NCBI RefSeq assembly: GCF_008119785.1 | Contig: NZ_VSFA01000001.1 | Span: forward strand, 124,001-188,000 | Length of the DNA stretch: 64,000 bases | Direction of reading: 5' to 3' | DNA from: Micromonospora sp. MP36 | GTDB taxonomy: Bacteria > Actinomycetota > Actinomycetes > Mycobacteriales > Micromonosporaceae | Shown here: positions 28,240 through 37,671 of the stretch, piece by piece | Position numbering within the stretch: the stretch's first letter is position 1 | Layout: every line of letters begins with the position of its first letter | Notes under the pieces: model-generated | The model's database searches: none | Seen by the model: only the letters and a program-made list of their open reading frames with translations | Told to the model about the DNA's origin: nothing | Translations under genes and position numbers: made by a program

Positions 28240-28796
28240 CGGCCGAGTACGTCGGCCTGGGCGGCTGGACCCCCGAGGCGCTGGGCGTGCCCGGCGAGGT
28301 ACGCCCAGTGGTCGCCGCGCCCGACCCGGTGCTCAGCCGCCCCGGGCCGGAGGTCGACCCGACCTCGGCCGAGGTGGTCCGCCTCGCCGCCGACCTGGTC
28401 GCCACCATGCGGGTCTCCCCGGGGTGCGTGGGTCTCGCCGCGCCGCAGGTCGGGGTGAGCGCCCAGGTGTTCGCGGTGGACATCACCGGCCACCCGAAGG
28501 CGGTCACGGTGCACGGCACCTTCGTGCTCTGCAACGCGAAGGTGGTGGAGGCGTCCCGCTGGAAGGCCGGGCGCGAAGGCTGCATGTCGGTGCCCGACCT
28601 GACCGGCGACGTGAAGCGGGCCAGCCGGCTCGTGGTCGAGGGGGTGCTGCCGGGCAGCGGCGCGCCGGTGCGGCTGGTGACGGACGGCTTCGAGGCGCGG
28701 GCGCTCCAGCACGAGATCGACCACTGCGCCGGGCTGCTGTTCCTCGACCGGGTCGCCGGGGCGCACGCCGTCTACCAGCGCAAGGTCTATCTCTGA
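28236..28796 (+). CDS. def: Peptide deformylase
   Basis: Removes the formyl group from nascent proteins. The 186-residue enzyme has all three signature motifs: GLAAPQVG (motif 1), EGCMSVP (motif 2 with the metal cysteine) and QHEIDHCAG (motif 3 with both metal histidines and the catalytic Glu). The GTG start overlaps the preceding ACT gene. Confidence 0.95.
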   Translation: MTAEYVGLGGWTPEALGVPGEVRPVVAAPDPVLSRPGPEVDPTSAEVVRLAADLVATMRVSPGCVGLAAPQVGVSAQVFAVDITGHPKAVTVHGTFVLCNAKVVEASRWKAGREGCMSVPDLTGDVKRASRLVVEGVLPGSGAPVRLVTDGFEARALQHEIDHCAGLLFLDRVAGAHAVYQRKVYL

Positions 28797-28999
28797 GCCG
28801 TGCTGGCCAGCGTCGCTCACCACCTCGCGCAGCCGGTGGCTGGCCGCGTCCGCCTGCCATTCGGCGTCGCGCTGCGCGCCCGCCCGGAGCCGCTCGGTGA
28901 CCGGCGGCTGTCGACTGTGGAGGGCGTGCTCGGCCCGGTCCGTCCGCACCGGCGCGTCGCACCCCGCCGCACGCGGTACGCCGCTACGGTGAACGCATT

Positions 29000-29707
29000 A
29001 TGCGTATGACGGTCGGCCCCCTGCCACCCGCCGTGTACTGGCGGCGTCGCGCCGTCGTCTTCGGAGCGGGGCTTCTCTTCCTGATTGTCCTGCTCTACTC
29101 CTGCGCCAATCCGGATCCCAAGAACACCAACGCGACGGGTGTCGATCCCTCGTCGAAGGCGTCCGCCCCGGCCGCGCAGCCAACCGGGTCGGTGCTGACG
29201 CCGACGTCCGACAGCCCGTCCCCGACCCCGGGCGACGCCGGCGGCGGCTCGGACGCCGGGCAGAGCGGCGGGGCGTCGAACGACGTGCCGGCCGCCCCGG
29301 TGGTCGATGACGGGACCTGCGCCGACTCCGAGATCAAGGTCACCCCCGTGGCGGTGCCGGCCACCGCCCAGCAGCAGACGATGGTCACCCTCCGGCTCAA
29401 GATCAAGAACGTGTCGACCCGTACCTGCAGCCGGGACGTCGGTGCCGACCTGCAGGAGCTGTTCGTCAAGGCCGGCGCGGAGAAGGTCTGGTCCTCGGAC
29501 ACCTGTGGCACCGGCAAGGGCTCGGACGTGCAGTCGTTCACGCCGAACTTCGAGCGCTTCTACGAGCTGGGCTGGAACAGCCGGTACAGCACGAAGTGCG
29601 CGAACGGCCTGGCCGACGGCCCCTACGCGCAGCCCGGCACCTACCAGGTCTTCGCCCGAGTGGGCACCAAGCTCAGCGATCCGGTGAAGCTGACCATCAC
29701 CGGCTGA
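29000..29707 (+). CDS. Membrane-anchored exported protein, function unknown
   Basis: 235 residues. One N-terminal helix (VVFGAGLLFLIVLLYSC) is followed by a disordered Ser/Pro/Gly linker (residues 37-95) and a folded extracellular domain with four cysteines (TCADSEI, RTCSRD, DTCGTGK, TKCANG). The domain pattern, with VTLRLKIKNVS and YQVFARVGTKLSDPVKLTI, suggests an immunoglobulin-like beta-sandwich. TACGGT lies nine bases before the ATG; an ATG two codons later is also possible. Similar proteins are common in Micromonosporaceae, but I know no function. Confidence 0.72.
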   Translation: MRMTVGPLPPAVYWRRRAVVFGAGLLFLIVLLYSCANPDPKNTNATGVDPSSKASAPAAQPTGSVLTPTSDSPSPTPGDAGGGSDAGQSGGASNDVPAAPVVDDGTCADSEIKVTPVAVPATAQQQTMVTLRLKIKNVSTRTCSRDVGADLQELFVKAGAEKVWSSDTCGTGKGSDVQSFTPNFERFYELGWNSRYSTKCANGLADGPYAQPGTYQVFARVGTKLSDPVKLTITG

Positions 29708-29761
29708 CCGGATGACCGGCGGCCAGCTGACTGCCTGACTGACTGGCCGACCGGCGTCGGC

Positions 29762-30943
29762 TCAGACGTACCGCTCCAGGATGGACGCCTCGGCGAGCCG
29801 GGACAGCCCCTCGCGGACGCCCCGGGCGCGGGCGTCGCCCACCCCCTCGACCGCCTGCAGGTCCTCCACCGTGGCGCCGAGCAGCCGCTGCAGGCTGCCG
29901 AAGTGCACCACCAGCCGGTCGACCACGGCTGCGGGGAGCCGGGGCACCTTGGCCAGCAGCCGGAAGCCGCGCGGGCTCACCGCCGCGTCGAGAGCGTCGG
30001 AGGCGGACGGGTAGCCGATCGCCTTGGCCACCGAGACCAGGTCGATCAGCTCGGTGGCGCCGAGCAGGTCCAGCTCGACCAGCGCCTCGTCCAGGGTGCG
30101 CGACTTGCGACCGATCGGGAGGTAGTCCCGGATGACCAGGGTGCGGTCGGCGTCCACGCCGGCCATCAGCTCGTCGAGCTGAAGGGCGAGCAGCCGGCCG
30201 TCGGTGCCCAGCTCCACCACGTATCCGGCGATCTCGTCGGCGATCCGGCGGACCATCTCCAGCCGCTGCACCACGGCCACCGCGTCGCGTACGGTCACCA
30301 GGTCCTCGATCTCCAGGGCGGAGAGGGTGCCGGACACCTCGTCGAGGCGGAGCTTGTAGCGCTCCAGGGTGGCCAGGGCCTGGTTGGCGCGGGACAGGAT
30401 GGCCGCCGAGTCGTCCAGCACGTGCCGCTGACCGTTTACGTAGAGGCTGATGATCCGCATGGACTGGCTCACCGAGATGACCGGGTAGCCGGTCTGCCGG
30501 GCCACCCGCTCCGCCGTGCGGTGCCGGGTGCCGGACTCCTCGGTGGGGATGGACGGGTCGGGCATCAGGTGCACGGCGGCCCGGACGATGCGGGTGCCGT
30601 CGCTGGAGAGCACCACGGCGCCGTCCATCTTGCACAGCTCCCGGACCCGGGTGGCGGAGAACTCGACGTCCAGCGGGAAGCCGCCGGTGCAGATCTGCTC
30701 GACGATCTTGTCGTAACCGAGGACGATGAGCGCGCCGGTGCGGCCGCGCAGGATGCGTTCGAGCCCGTCGCGCAGCGCGGTGCCGGGCGCCATCAGGGCG
30801 AGGTTGGCGCGCAGCGGATCCCCGCCGGCGCCGACGCCTCCGGTGACGGTCACGTTGATCGGACGGGCGGGGGAGCCCACCGCGCCGGTGCGGGCGTGCG
30901 GCGTCGCCGCGGCGGGCTTGGTGGCATCGCGGTCGATCGGCAC
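29762..30943 (-). CDS. disA: DNA integrity scanning diadenylate cyclase
   Basis: Makes cyclic di-AMP from two ATP and surveys DNA. Of 393 residues, the N-terminal cyclase domain contains MDGAVVLS (DGA motif) and [15 protein letters not shown] (RHR motif). A helical linker and a C-terminal helix-hairpin-helix, [16 protein letters not shown], follow. TAGACT is six bases before the GTG at 30943 but touches the in-frame GTG at 30949, so the inner GTG is chosen. About 30 extra N-terminal residues precede the conserved core. It lies near radA, a common actinobacterial pairing. Confidence 0.93.
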   Translation of the reverse strand: MPIDRDATKPAAATPHARTGAVGSPARPINVTVTGGVGAGGDPLRANLALMAPGTALRDGLERILRGRTGALIVLGYDKIVEQICTGGFPLDVEFSATRVRELCKMDGAVVLSSDGTRIVRAAVHLMPDPSIPTEESGTRHRTAERVARQTGYPVISVSQSMRIISLYVNGQRHVLDDSAAILSRANQALATLERYKLRLDEVSGTLSALEIEDLVTVRDAVAVVQRLEMVRRIADEIAGYVVELGTDGRLLALQLDELMAGVDADRTLVIRDYLPIGRKSRTLDEALVELDLLGATELIDLVSVAKAIGYPSASDALDAAVSPRGFRLLAKVPRLPAAVVDRLVVHFGSLQRLLGATVEDLQAVEGVGDARARGVREGLSRLAEASILERYV

Positions 30944-31085
30944 GGGCACAGTCTACGGACTGCCCTGCGGTGGGTGCTCTCGTGGTTACTGTGATGTGTC
31001 ACGATGTCCTGCTTCGGTGATCGGCGACCGGATGCGCGCGCTGTCCGAAATCGCCCAGCCCGTGCCGCCCCCGCCGCCCCACGGT

Positions 31086-32540
31086 TCACTCCGCGGACGC
31101 ACGGGCGGCCGCCTGGAGCGCGGCGCGCACGTCCGTGACCTCGATCACGGTCATGTTGTCCGGGGCCACCCCGCTGCTGGTCGGACCGCAGCCGGGTGGC
31201 ACCAGGGCCAGCCGGAAACCGAGCCGGGCCGCCTCGGCCAGCCGGCGGGGGACCGCGCCGACCCGGCGTACCTCGCCGGTGAGCCCGACCTCGCCGATCG
31301 CCACCAGATGCGGGGCGATGGCCAGGTTGAGGCCGCCGGACGCGACCGCGAGGGCCACGGCCAGGTCGGCCGCCGGCTCGACCACCCGGATGCCGCCGAC
31401 CGTGGCGGCGAAGACCTCCCGGTCGTGCAGGGTCAGCCGCTCGGTCCGCCGCTGGAGCACCGCCAGCACCATCGCCAGCCGGGCCCCATCCAGCCCGGAG
31501 ACCGTACGCCGGGGCGAGCCGGCGACGGTGGCCCCGATCAGTGCCTGCACCTCGGTCACCAGGGCCCGCCGCCCCTCCATCGCCACGGTGACACAGGTGC
31601 CCGGCACCGGCTCGGCGTAGCGGGTCAGGAAGAGCCCGGACGGGTCGGCCAGGCTGCTGATGCCCCCCTCGTGCATCTCGAAGCAGCCCACCTCGTCCGC
31701 CGCGCCGAACCGGTTCTTCACCCCCCGGACCATGCGCAGTGACGAGTGCTTGTCGCCCTCGAAGTGCAGCACCACGTCGACCAGGTGCTCCAGCACCCGG
31801 GGGCCGGCGACCTGACCGTCCTTCGTCACGTGGCCGACCAGCACGGTGGCGATGCCGCGCTCCTTCGCGACCGCCACCAGGGCCGCGGTGACCGCCCGGA
31901 CCTGGGTCACCCCGCCCGGCACGCCCTCCGCACCGGTGGTCGAGACGGTCTGCACCGAGTCGAGCACCAGCAGCCCCGGCTTGACCGCGTCGAGATGGCC
32001 GAGCACCGCCGACAGGTCGCTCTCGGCGGCCAGGTAGAGCTTCTCGTGCAGGGTGCCCATCCGCTCGGCGCGCAGCCGCACCTGGCTGACCGACTCCTCG
32101 CCGCTGACCACCAGAGACGGGCTGCCGGCGTTGGCCGCCCACTGCTGGGCGACGTCGAGCAGCAGCGTCGACTTGCCCACCCCCGGCTCGCCGGCGAGCA
32201 GCACCACCGCGCCGGGCACGAGACCACCGCCGAGCACCCGGTCGAGCTCGCTGACCCCGGTCGGCCGGGCCCGGGCCGGCGCGGCGCTGATGGTGGCGAT
32301 CGGGCGGGCCGGCTCGGCGGGCATCCGGGAGCTGACCACCCGGCCGGAGACCAGCGGGCCGGTGACAGTGCACTCGACCACCGAGCCCCACTCGCCGCAC
32401 TCCGGGCAGCGCCCGACCCACTTGGGCGGCTGGTGGCCGCAGGCGTCGCACTCGTACGCCGGGCGCGGCTCACGGCTGGCGCCCCGGCTTCGGCTGGTGG
32501 CGGTGGTGGTGCGGGACGACGTCGATCGGGAGGTGCTCAC
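31086..32540 (-). CDS. radA: DNA repair protein RadA
   Basis: RecA-like helicase acting on recombination intermediates. The 484-residue protein has a C4 zinc finger (CDACGHQPPKWVGRCPECG), Walker A GEPGVGKSTLLL, the RadA motif KNRFG, and a C-terminal Lon-protease-like domain. The GTG start is preceded by TAGCGT six bases upstream, so translation is likely leaderless. It is upstream of disA in the same direction. Confidence 0.95.
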   Translation of the reverse strand: MSTSRSTSSRTTTATSRSRGASREPRPAYECDACGHQPPKWVGRCPECGEWGSVVECTVTGPLVSGRVVSSRMPAEPARPIATISAAPARARPTGVSELDRVLGGGLVPGAVVLLAGEPGVGKSTLLLDVAQQWAANAGSPSLVVSGEESVSQVRLRAERMGTLHEKLYLAAESDLSAVLGHLDAVKPGLLVLDSVQTVSTTGAEGVPGGVTQVRAVTAALVAVAKERGIATVLVGHVTKDGQVAGPRVLEHLVDVVLHFEGDKHSSLRMVRGVKNRFGAADEVGCFEMHEGGISSLADPSGLFLTRYAEPVPGTCVTVAMEGRRALVTEVQALIGATVAGSPRRTVSGLDGARLAMVLAVLQRRTERLTLHDREVFAATVGGIRVVEPAADLAVALAVASGGLNLAIAPHLVAIGEVGLTGEVRRVGAVPRRLAEAARLGFRLALVPPGCGPTSSGVAPDNMTVIEVTDVRAALQAAARASAE

Positions 32541-32584
32541 GTCAGGACGCTAACCGGGCGGTACGACGAAAGCCCACCCGGAAA

Positions 32585-32630
32585 CGACGACACCGCCGGC
32601 GTGGCGCTGGCCACACCGGCGGTGTCGTCG
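32585..32630 (-). terminator. Long hairpin terminator of the lipoprotein gene
   Basis: A 21-bp stem with one mismatch (32585-32605 with 32110-style partner at 32610-32630) and a four-base loop lies between the lipoprotein stop and the radA promoter. On the minus strand it is followed by a short T-run. Confidence 0.75.
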
Positions 32631-32643
32631 AAGAATGGGTCGG

Positions 32644-33399
32644 TCAGCTGTGGGTGACGCCCGTGGCGCCGCCCTCCTCCAGGCCACCGGGGTGGCCGGC
32701 GCCGCCCTCCTCACGGGGCTGGACGACCGGCGAGGGGCGCGCGGCCGGGGTCAGCGGGACGCCGACCGGGGCTGCGGTCTTGATGGTCTTGCCGTTGCCG
32801 AAGTCGAAGGTCAGGACGACCTGCTGGCCGGAGAGGAGCTTGTCGGTCAGGCCGACGAGCTGGAGGAACCGCCCGTTGCTGCTGTTGAGCTGGGCGTAGC
32901 CGAGCGCCGGGATCTCGATCCGGGCCGGCTCGGTGGGCGTGGCCGACTCGCTCGGCGAGGCCGACGGGCTGGCCGACTCGGCGGCGCTGGCGGAGGCCGA
33001 CGGCTCGGTCGGGCTGGGCGACGCGGACATCGGCTCGGTGGCCGACTCGCTCGGGCTCGCCTGGGCGCCGCTCGGGGTACCGCCGTTCAGCACGACGTCG
33101 CGGGCGCTCTCGGTGGTGACGGTCACGGTGACCGCGGACCGGCTGTCGTTGTAGATCACCATGTTGAGCGCCGCGTTGCCGCCCGCCGGGTAGCCCTCGA
33201 CGCCCGGGAACTGCACGTACAGGCCGCGCACGGCGTAGAGGTTGTCGGGGGTCTGGACGCTGACGCCCTGCACCGACGGGATCTTCTTGGCGGTCTCGGC
33301 CACCTGGCCGGCGCCACACCCGGACAGCAGCAGGCTCGTCGCCGCCGTACCAGCCAGCAACAGGGCCGCCCGCCGGGAACCCCTGATCGAGCGCGTCAC
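32644..33399 (-). CDS. Secreted lipoprotein with Ser/Pro/Glu-rich linker, function unknown
   Basis: 251 residues. The GTG at 33399 has GGAGGA five bases upstream and gives a proper lipoprotein signal with lipobox LLLSGC. The mature N-terminal domain (VQGVSVQTPDNLYAVRGLY and following) is followed by a linker of PSES and PSPTEP repeats, then a second beta-rich segment (LVGLTDKLLSGQQVVLTFDF). The arrangement resembles copper-chaperone-like (DUF461/PCuAC) folds in overall layout, but I see no metal-binding His/Met motif, so this is not claimed. Confidence 0.75.
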   Translation of the reverse strand: MTRSIRGSRRAALLLAGTAATSLLLSGCGAGQVAETAKKIPSVQGVSVQTPDNLYAVRGLYVQFPGVEGYPAGGNAALNMVIYNDSRSAVTVTVTTESARDVVLNGGTPSGAQASPSESATEPMSASPSPTEPSASASAAESASPSASPSESATPTEPARIEIPALGYAQLNSSNGRFLQLVGLTDKLLSGQQVVLTFDFGNGKTIKTAAPVGVPLTPAARPSPVVQPREEGGAGHPGGLEEGGATGVTHS

Positions 33400-33540
33400 G
33401 TCGGTCCTCCTCGTCACGATCCCCACCCGGCCGTACGCCGGGCACGGGGTGGCCATACCCGCGCAGACCGCGCTCCAGGGTAGTTGTAGCTGATCGAGGC
33501 CCGCACGCCGACCCGGACATGCCACCTTCCCGGTGACCCG

Positions 33541-34380
33541 TCAGACCACCCGACCGTTCGCCACCAGCAGGACCACATCGATGAGCGCCACCAGCATCAC
33601 CGCCCGGAAGGCGGCCACCGGCCGGCCCCCGGGCCGGGTCCCGACCCGTCCGCCGTACCAGCCGAGGGCCGGCACCAGGACGGCGGCGGCGACCGCCGAC
33701 AGGCCCGCCCACGACGGACGCCCGGGCGGGCCGACGACCAGGACGACGGTGGCCGCGAGGAGCAGCCCGGCGGCGGCCGACCGGCTGCCCGCCGGGCCGA
33801 GCCGGTGCGGCAGCCCGCGCACCCCGGTGCGGGCGTCGTCGGCCAGGTCGGGCAGGACGTTGGCGAAGTGGGCCCCGGCGCCCAGGCAGGCGGCGGCGGC
33901 CACCAGCCAGACCGGGGGCGTGGGCGCGCCCGGCAGGGCCAGCACCACGAACGCGGGCAGCGAGCCGAAGGAGACCGCGTACGGCAGCACCGAGACGGGG
34001 GTCGACTTCAGCGGCCAGTTGTAGAGCAGCCCGGACACCAGCCCGAGCGTCACGCAGAGCGCCGCCACGCCGCCCGTGAGCAGCGCCACCACCGGGGTGG
34101 CGACGGCGGCCGCGACGGCGGCGCGGGCGAGGGTACGCCGCCCGACCAGTCCGCTGGCCACCGGCTTGTCGGTACGTCCCACCGTGGCGTCCCGGTCGGC
34201 GTCGATCAGGTCGTTGCTCCAGCCGACGGCGAGCTGGCTGGCCAGCACGGTGAGCACCACGGCGGCGATCCCGGCCGGCCGGTGCCCGACGCCCCAGGCC
34301 AGCAGCCCGGCCACCACGGTGACCGCAGCGGCCGGCTCTGGATGGCTCGCCCTGATCAGCCCTAACACCGACGACGGCAT
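33541..34380 (-). CDS. UbiA-family prenyltransferase
   Basis: 279 residues with about eight membrane helices. The first prenyl-diphosphate/Mg site is NDLIDADRDATVGRTDKP (NDxxDxxxD), the second is VLPDLADDARTGVRGLP (DxxxD). UbiA enzymes attach isoprenoid chains to aromatic rings in the membrane. It diverges from a UbiG-like methyltransferase, acyl-CoA dehydrogenase and type III polyketide synthase, suggesting prenylation of a polyketide phenol. A menaquinone-type role cannot be excluded. Confidence 0.85.
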   Translation of the reverse strand: MPSSVLGLIRASHPEPAAAVTVVAGLLAWGVGHRPAGIAAVVLTVLASQLAVGWSNDLIDADRDATVGRTDKPVASGLVGRRTLARAAVAAAVATPVVALLTGGVAALCVTLGLVSGLLYNWPLKSTPVSVLPYAVSFGSLPAFVVLALPGAPTPPVWLVAAAACLGAGAHFANVLPDLADDARTGVRGLPHRLGPAGSRSAAAGLLLAATVVLVVGPPGRPSWAGLSAVAAAVLVPALGWYGGRVGTRPGGRPVAAFRAVMLVALIDVVLLVANGRVV

Positions 34381-34425
34381 AAGAGAAGTCTGGTCGTTAC
34401 CGGGGAGTCGTGCCACGCTCTGTCC

Positions 34426-35187
34426 ATGCGAGACGCACCCGCGGTGTCCACCTCGCCCCGGGTGCTGCCGCCCAACGATCCCCGCCAGTACGACGACCTG
34501 GCCGGCGAGTGGTGGCGCCCGGACGGCGCGTTCGCGATGCTGCACTGGCTGGCCCGGGCCCGGGCCGACCTGGTGCCCCCGGCGTCCAGGAGGGACGCCG
34601 TCCTGGTCGACCTCGGCTGCGGTGCCGGACTGCTCGCCCCGCACCTGGTCGGCAAGGGCTACCGGCACATCGGGGTGGACCTCACCCGCTCCGCCCTCGA
34701 CCAGGCCGCCACGCACGGGGTGACTGCGATCCGGGCCGACGCCACCGCGGTCCCGCTCGCGGCCGGCTGCGCCGACGTGGTGTCCGCCGGCGAGCTGCTG
34801 GAGCATGTGCCGGACTGGCGACGCGCGGTGGCCGAGGCGTGCCGCCTGCTGCGGCCGGGCGGCCTGCTGGTGCTGGACACCCTCAACGACACCGTGCTGG
34901 CCCGGCTCGTCGCCGTGGAGATCGGCGAACGGCTGCCCACCGTGCCGCGCGGCATCCACGATCCACGGTTGTTCGTGGACGCCCGCGCGCTGGTCGCCGA
35001 GTGCGCCCGACACGGCGTGGCGCTGCGCTTGCGCGGGATCCGCCCCGAGCTGGGTGGGACGCTGGCCTGGCTGCTGCGCCGGATGCGGAGCGGCGCCACC
35101 GACCGTCCGCCCGGGCGGACGCCCCGGATCGTGCCGACCTGGTCCAGAGCCGTGCTCTACCAGGGCCAGGGGGTCCGGCACGGATAG
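34426..35187 (+). CDS. UbiG-like O-methyltransferase
   Basis: 253 residues. The N-terminal GEWWRPDGAFAMLHWLARAR is a UbiG hallmark. Motif I VLVDLGCGAGLLAPHLV, GVDLTRSALDQA, and SAGELLEHVPDWRRAV follow, with LLRPGGLLVLDTLN and a UbiG-like RLPTVPRGIHDPRLFV. UbiG methylates phenolic hydroxyls of quinone precursors; here the substrate is probably the product of the adjacent UbiA or type III synthase. Only 45 bp separate it from the divergent prenyltransferase gene. Confidence 0.82.
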   Translation: MRDAPAVSTSPRVLPPNDPRQYDDLAGEWWRPDGAFAMLHWLARARADLVPPASRRDAVLVDLGCGAGLLAPHLVGKGYRHIGVDLTRSALDQAATHGVTAIRADATAVPLAAGCADVVSAGELLEHVPDWRRAVAEACRLLRPGGLLVLDTLNDTVLARLVAVEIGERLPTVPRGIHDPRLFVDARALVAECARHGVALRLRGIRPELGGTLAWLLRRMRSGATDRPPGRTPRIVPTWSRAVLYQGQGVRHG

Positions 35188-35229
35188 CCGGGGCCGGCCG
35201 GGGTAGCGGGACGCCGAGAAGGGGGCGAC

Positions 35230-36396
35230 ATGACTGTGCACGCGCTGGAGGCGGCCCGCCGGTTGGCGCCGCGACTGGCCGCCCGCGCGGCGGACCACGA
35301 CCGGGACGGCTCCTTTCCGGTCGACGACTTCGCCGACCTGCGGGAGGCCGGGCTGTTCGGGCTGATGGTGCCCCGGGAGCTGGGCGGCGCGGGCGCCAGC
35401 TTCGCCGGGTACGCCGCCATCGCCACCGAGCTGGCCCGGGGCAACGGTGCCACCGCGCTGGTGTTCAACATGCACGCCTCGGTCACCGGGGCGCTCGGCG
35501 CGGTCACCGAGGAGCTGGCCGAGGCACTCGGCGTACCGGACGAGGCGCTGGCCGCCCGGGACCGGCTGCTCCGCGCGGCGGCCGAGGGGGCCTGGTACGC
35601 GGTGGCGATGAGCGAGCGCGGTGCCGGCGCCCGGCTGTCCCAGCTCAGCACGGTGTACGAGCCGGTCGACGGGGGCTGGCACATCAAGGGCAGCAAGACC
35701 TTCTGCTCCGGTGCCGGGCACCCGGACGGCTACCTGGTGGCCGCCCGCAGCGCCGCCGACCAGTCGGTGGTCTCCCAGTTCCTCGTCCCGGCCGGCGCGG
35801 GGATCACCGTCGAGCCCACCTGGGACTCGCTCGGCATGCGCGCCACCTCCTCGCACGACCTGCACCTGGACGTCACCGTGCCCGCCGACCGGCTGCTCGG
35901 TGGGGTGGAGGGGCTGGCCCTGGTGGTCGCCCAGCTCATGCCGCACTGGTTGGTGGCCAGCTACGCCGCCGTGTACGTGGGGGTGGCCCGGGCGGCGATC
36001 GAGGCCGCCGCCGAGCACCTGAACGCCCGTAACCTGGCCGGTCTGCCGGCGGTCCGGGCCCGGCTGGGCCGGGCGGACGCAGCGGTCGCGGCGGCGGAGC
36101 TGGTGGTGGCCGAGGCGGCCCGCCGGGTCGACGAGGCGCCCGGCGACGCGGAGACCAACCGCTGGGTGTGGCGGGCCAAGCTGCTCGCCGGCACCACCGC
36201 CGCCGACGTGGCGGCGTCCATGCTGGAGGCGGCCGGCACCTCGGCCACCCGCCGGGGTCACCCGCTGGAGCGGCTCTACCGGGACGCCCGGTGCGGCTCG
36301 CTGCATCCGGCGACCTCCGACGTCTGCGCCGACTGGCTCGGCATCGCCGCGCTCGGCGGCGACCCGGACCGCGACGGCTCGACGCCTCGCTGGTGA
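35230..36396 (+). CDS. Acyl-CoA dehydrogenase family protein
   Basis: 388 residues with the three-part fold: helical N-terminus (VPRELGGAGASFAGYAAIA), FAD-binding beta domain (YAVAMSERGAGARLSQLSTV, then HIKGSKTFCSGAGHPDGYLV), and a helical C-terminus with HPLERLYRDARCGSLHPATS. The catalytic base could not be assigned. It may desaturate an acyl-CoA starter for the polyketide synthase; that is inference from position. Confidence 0.85.
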   Translation: MTVHALEAARRLAPRLAARAADHDRDGSFPVDDFADLREAGLFGLMVPRELGGAGASFAGYAAIATELARGNGATALVFNMHASVTGALGAVTEELAEALGVPDEALAARDRLLRAAAEGAWYAVAMSERGAGARLSQLSTVYEPVDGGWHIKGSKTFCSGAGHPDGYLVAARSAADQSVVSQFLVPAGAGITVEPTWDSLGMRATSSHDLHLDVTVPADRLLGGVEGLALVVAQLMPHWLVASYAAVYVGVARAAIEAAAEHLNARNLAGLPAVRARLGRADAAVAAAELVVAEAARRVDEAPGDAETNRWVWRAKLLAGTTAADVAASMLEAAGTSATRRGHPLERLYRDARCGSLHPATSDVCADWLGIAALGGDPDRDGSTPRW

Positions 36397-36428
36397 GCAT
36401 CGACCGTCCACCGGGGTCACCAATCAGT

Positions 36429-36537
36429 GCGGCGAGCCGGCCGCGCAGTCGCGAGCGGGACATGGTCGTTGGTGAGCGCGAGGAGTGAGCCGGTTTTGCG
36501 TGCCCCGCAGTCGCGAACGGGAGATGGTCGTTGGTGA
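36429..36537 (+). repeat. Family 1 intergenic element with 14-bp flanking duplication, plus a partial copy
   Basis: A full copy (36472-36521) has AGCCGGTTTTGCGTGCC. It is flanked by ATGGTCGTTGGTGA at 36462-36475 and again exactly at 36524-36537. A truncated copy (GCGAGCC, then GCAGTCGCGAGCG) lies just upstream at about 36429-36460. It sits before the type III synthase gene. Confidence 0.8.
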
Positions 36538-36568
36538 AGCGTGGGATCGGGAACGAGAGGTGGGCGAC

Positions 36569-37618
36569 ATGGCCGTGCCGGTGATCGCGGGGGTGGGTAC
36601 GGCGTTGCCGCCGGCCACCGGGCAGGACGAGCTCTGGGACGGCTTCTTCGCGAAACACTTCTCCGGGACCACTCACGCCCTGGCCGAACGCATCTTCGCC
36701 AACTCCGGAGTGTCCCGCCGGCAGGCGGCGGTGAACCCGCTGCTGGAGGACGTCTCCGAGTGGCCCACCGAGCGCCGGATGCGGCGCTACCAGGTAGAGG
36801 CGTTGCCGCTCGGCAAGGAGGCGGTGGGCCGGGCGCTCACCGCCGCCGGCCTGGACGCCGGTGACATCGGGCTGTTCCTGGTCTGCTCCTGCACCGGGTA
36901 CGCCACCCCGGGGCTGGACATCCTGCTCGCCCGGGATCTGGGCATGGCCCCGGGCACCCAGCGCATGTTCGTCGGCCACATGGGCTGCTACGCGGCCCTG
37001 CCGGGGCTCGGCGCGGCCAGCGACTTCGTCACCGCCCGGCGCCGGCCGGCGCTGCTGCTCTGCGCCGAGCTGACGAGCCTGCACATCCAGCCCGCCGGGG
37101 TCCGGGTGGACACCCAGCAGATCGTCTCGCACGCGCTCTTCTCGGACGCCGCGGTCGCCGCCGTGCTCGTCCCCGGCGGCCGGGGGTACGCGCTGCGGGA
37201 AGTTGCCTCGGTCACCGACACCTCGACCGCCGACCACATGACCTGGGACGTCACCGACACCGGCTTCCGGATGGGGCTGTCGCCGAAGGTCCCGCAGGTG
37301 CTCTCGCGCCACGTCCGGCGGCTGGTCGACGAGCTGCTGGCCCGGCACGGGCGGACTGTTTCCGAGGTGGACGGCTGGGCGGTGCACCCGGGCGGCCCGC
37401 GCATCCTCAACGTGGTGGACCGCGACCTGGCTCTGCCACCGGACGCCCTCGCGGCGTCCCGGGCCACGCTGGACCAGCACGGCAACTGCTCGTCCCCCAC
37501 GGTGCTGCTGATCCTGGACCGGCTCCGCCGGGCCCAGACCCCGCCGGAACGGATCGTGATGCTCGCGTTCGGACCGGGCCTGACCCTGTACGCCGCCCTG
37601 CTCGACCGCACCGGATGA
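36569..37618 (+). CDS. Type III polyketide synthase
   Basis: Chalcone-synthase-like homodimer that extends an acyl-CoA with malonyl-CoA. The 349-residue protein has Cys140 in VGHMGCYAALPG, His273 in WAVHPGGPRIL, and Asn306 in DQHGNCSSP, the Cys-His-Asn triad. CSCTGYATPGLDILL and the C-terminal FGPGLTLYAALL are family signatures. The ATG at 36569 has GAGAGG eight bases upstream. Product chemistry is unknown; neighbours suggest a methylated, prenylated phenol or pyrone. Confidence 0.92.
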   Translation: MAVPVIAGVGTALPPATGQDELWDGFFAKHFSGTTHALAERIFANSGVSRRQAAVNPLLEDVSEWPTERRMRRYQVEALPLGKEAVGRALTAAGLDAGDIGLFLVCSCTGYATPGLDILLARDLGMAPGTQRMFVGHMGCYAALPGLGAASDFVTARRRPALLLCAELTSLHIQPAGVRVDTQQIVSHALFSDAAVAAVLVPGGRGYALREVASVTDTSTADHMTWDVTDTGFRMGLSPKVPQVLSRHVRRLVDELLARHGRTVSEVDGWAVHPGGPRILNVVDRDLALPPDALAASRATLDQHGNCSSPTVLLILDRLRRAQTPPERIVMLAFGPGLTLYAALLDRTG

Positions 37619-37671
37619 CCGGCCGGTCCCACGGGACGGTGCCCGCCGGGTCGCGCGGCTACCCTGGCCGG

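Noticed and set aside
30970..31005. CRP-like site TGTGA..TCAC upstream of disA
   Set aside because: Half-sites are only four bases with wrong spacing, and it is far from the mapped -10 box.
32644..33399. PCuAC copper chaperone
   Set aside because: Overall layout is similar but the His/Met copper motif is not visible.
33541..36423. 960-codon minus-strand frame as one protein
   Set aside because: Only its C-terminal 279 residues (UbiA) are real; the rest is antisense to the UbiG-like and acyl-CoA dehydrogenase genes.
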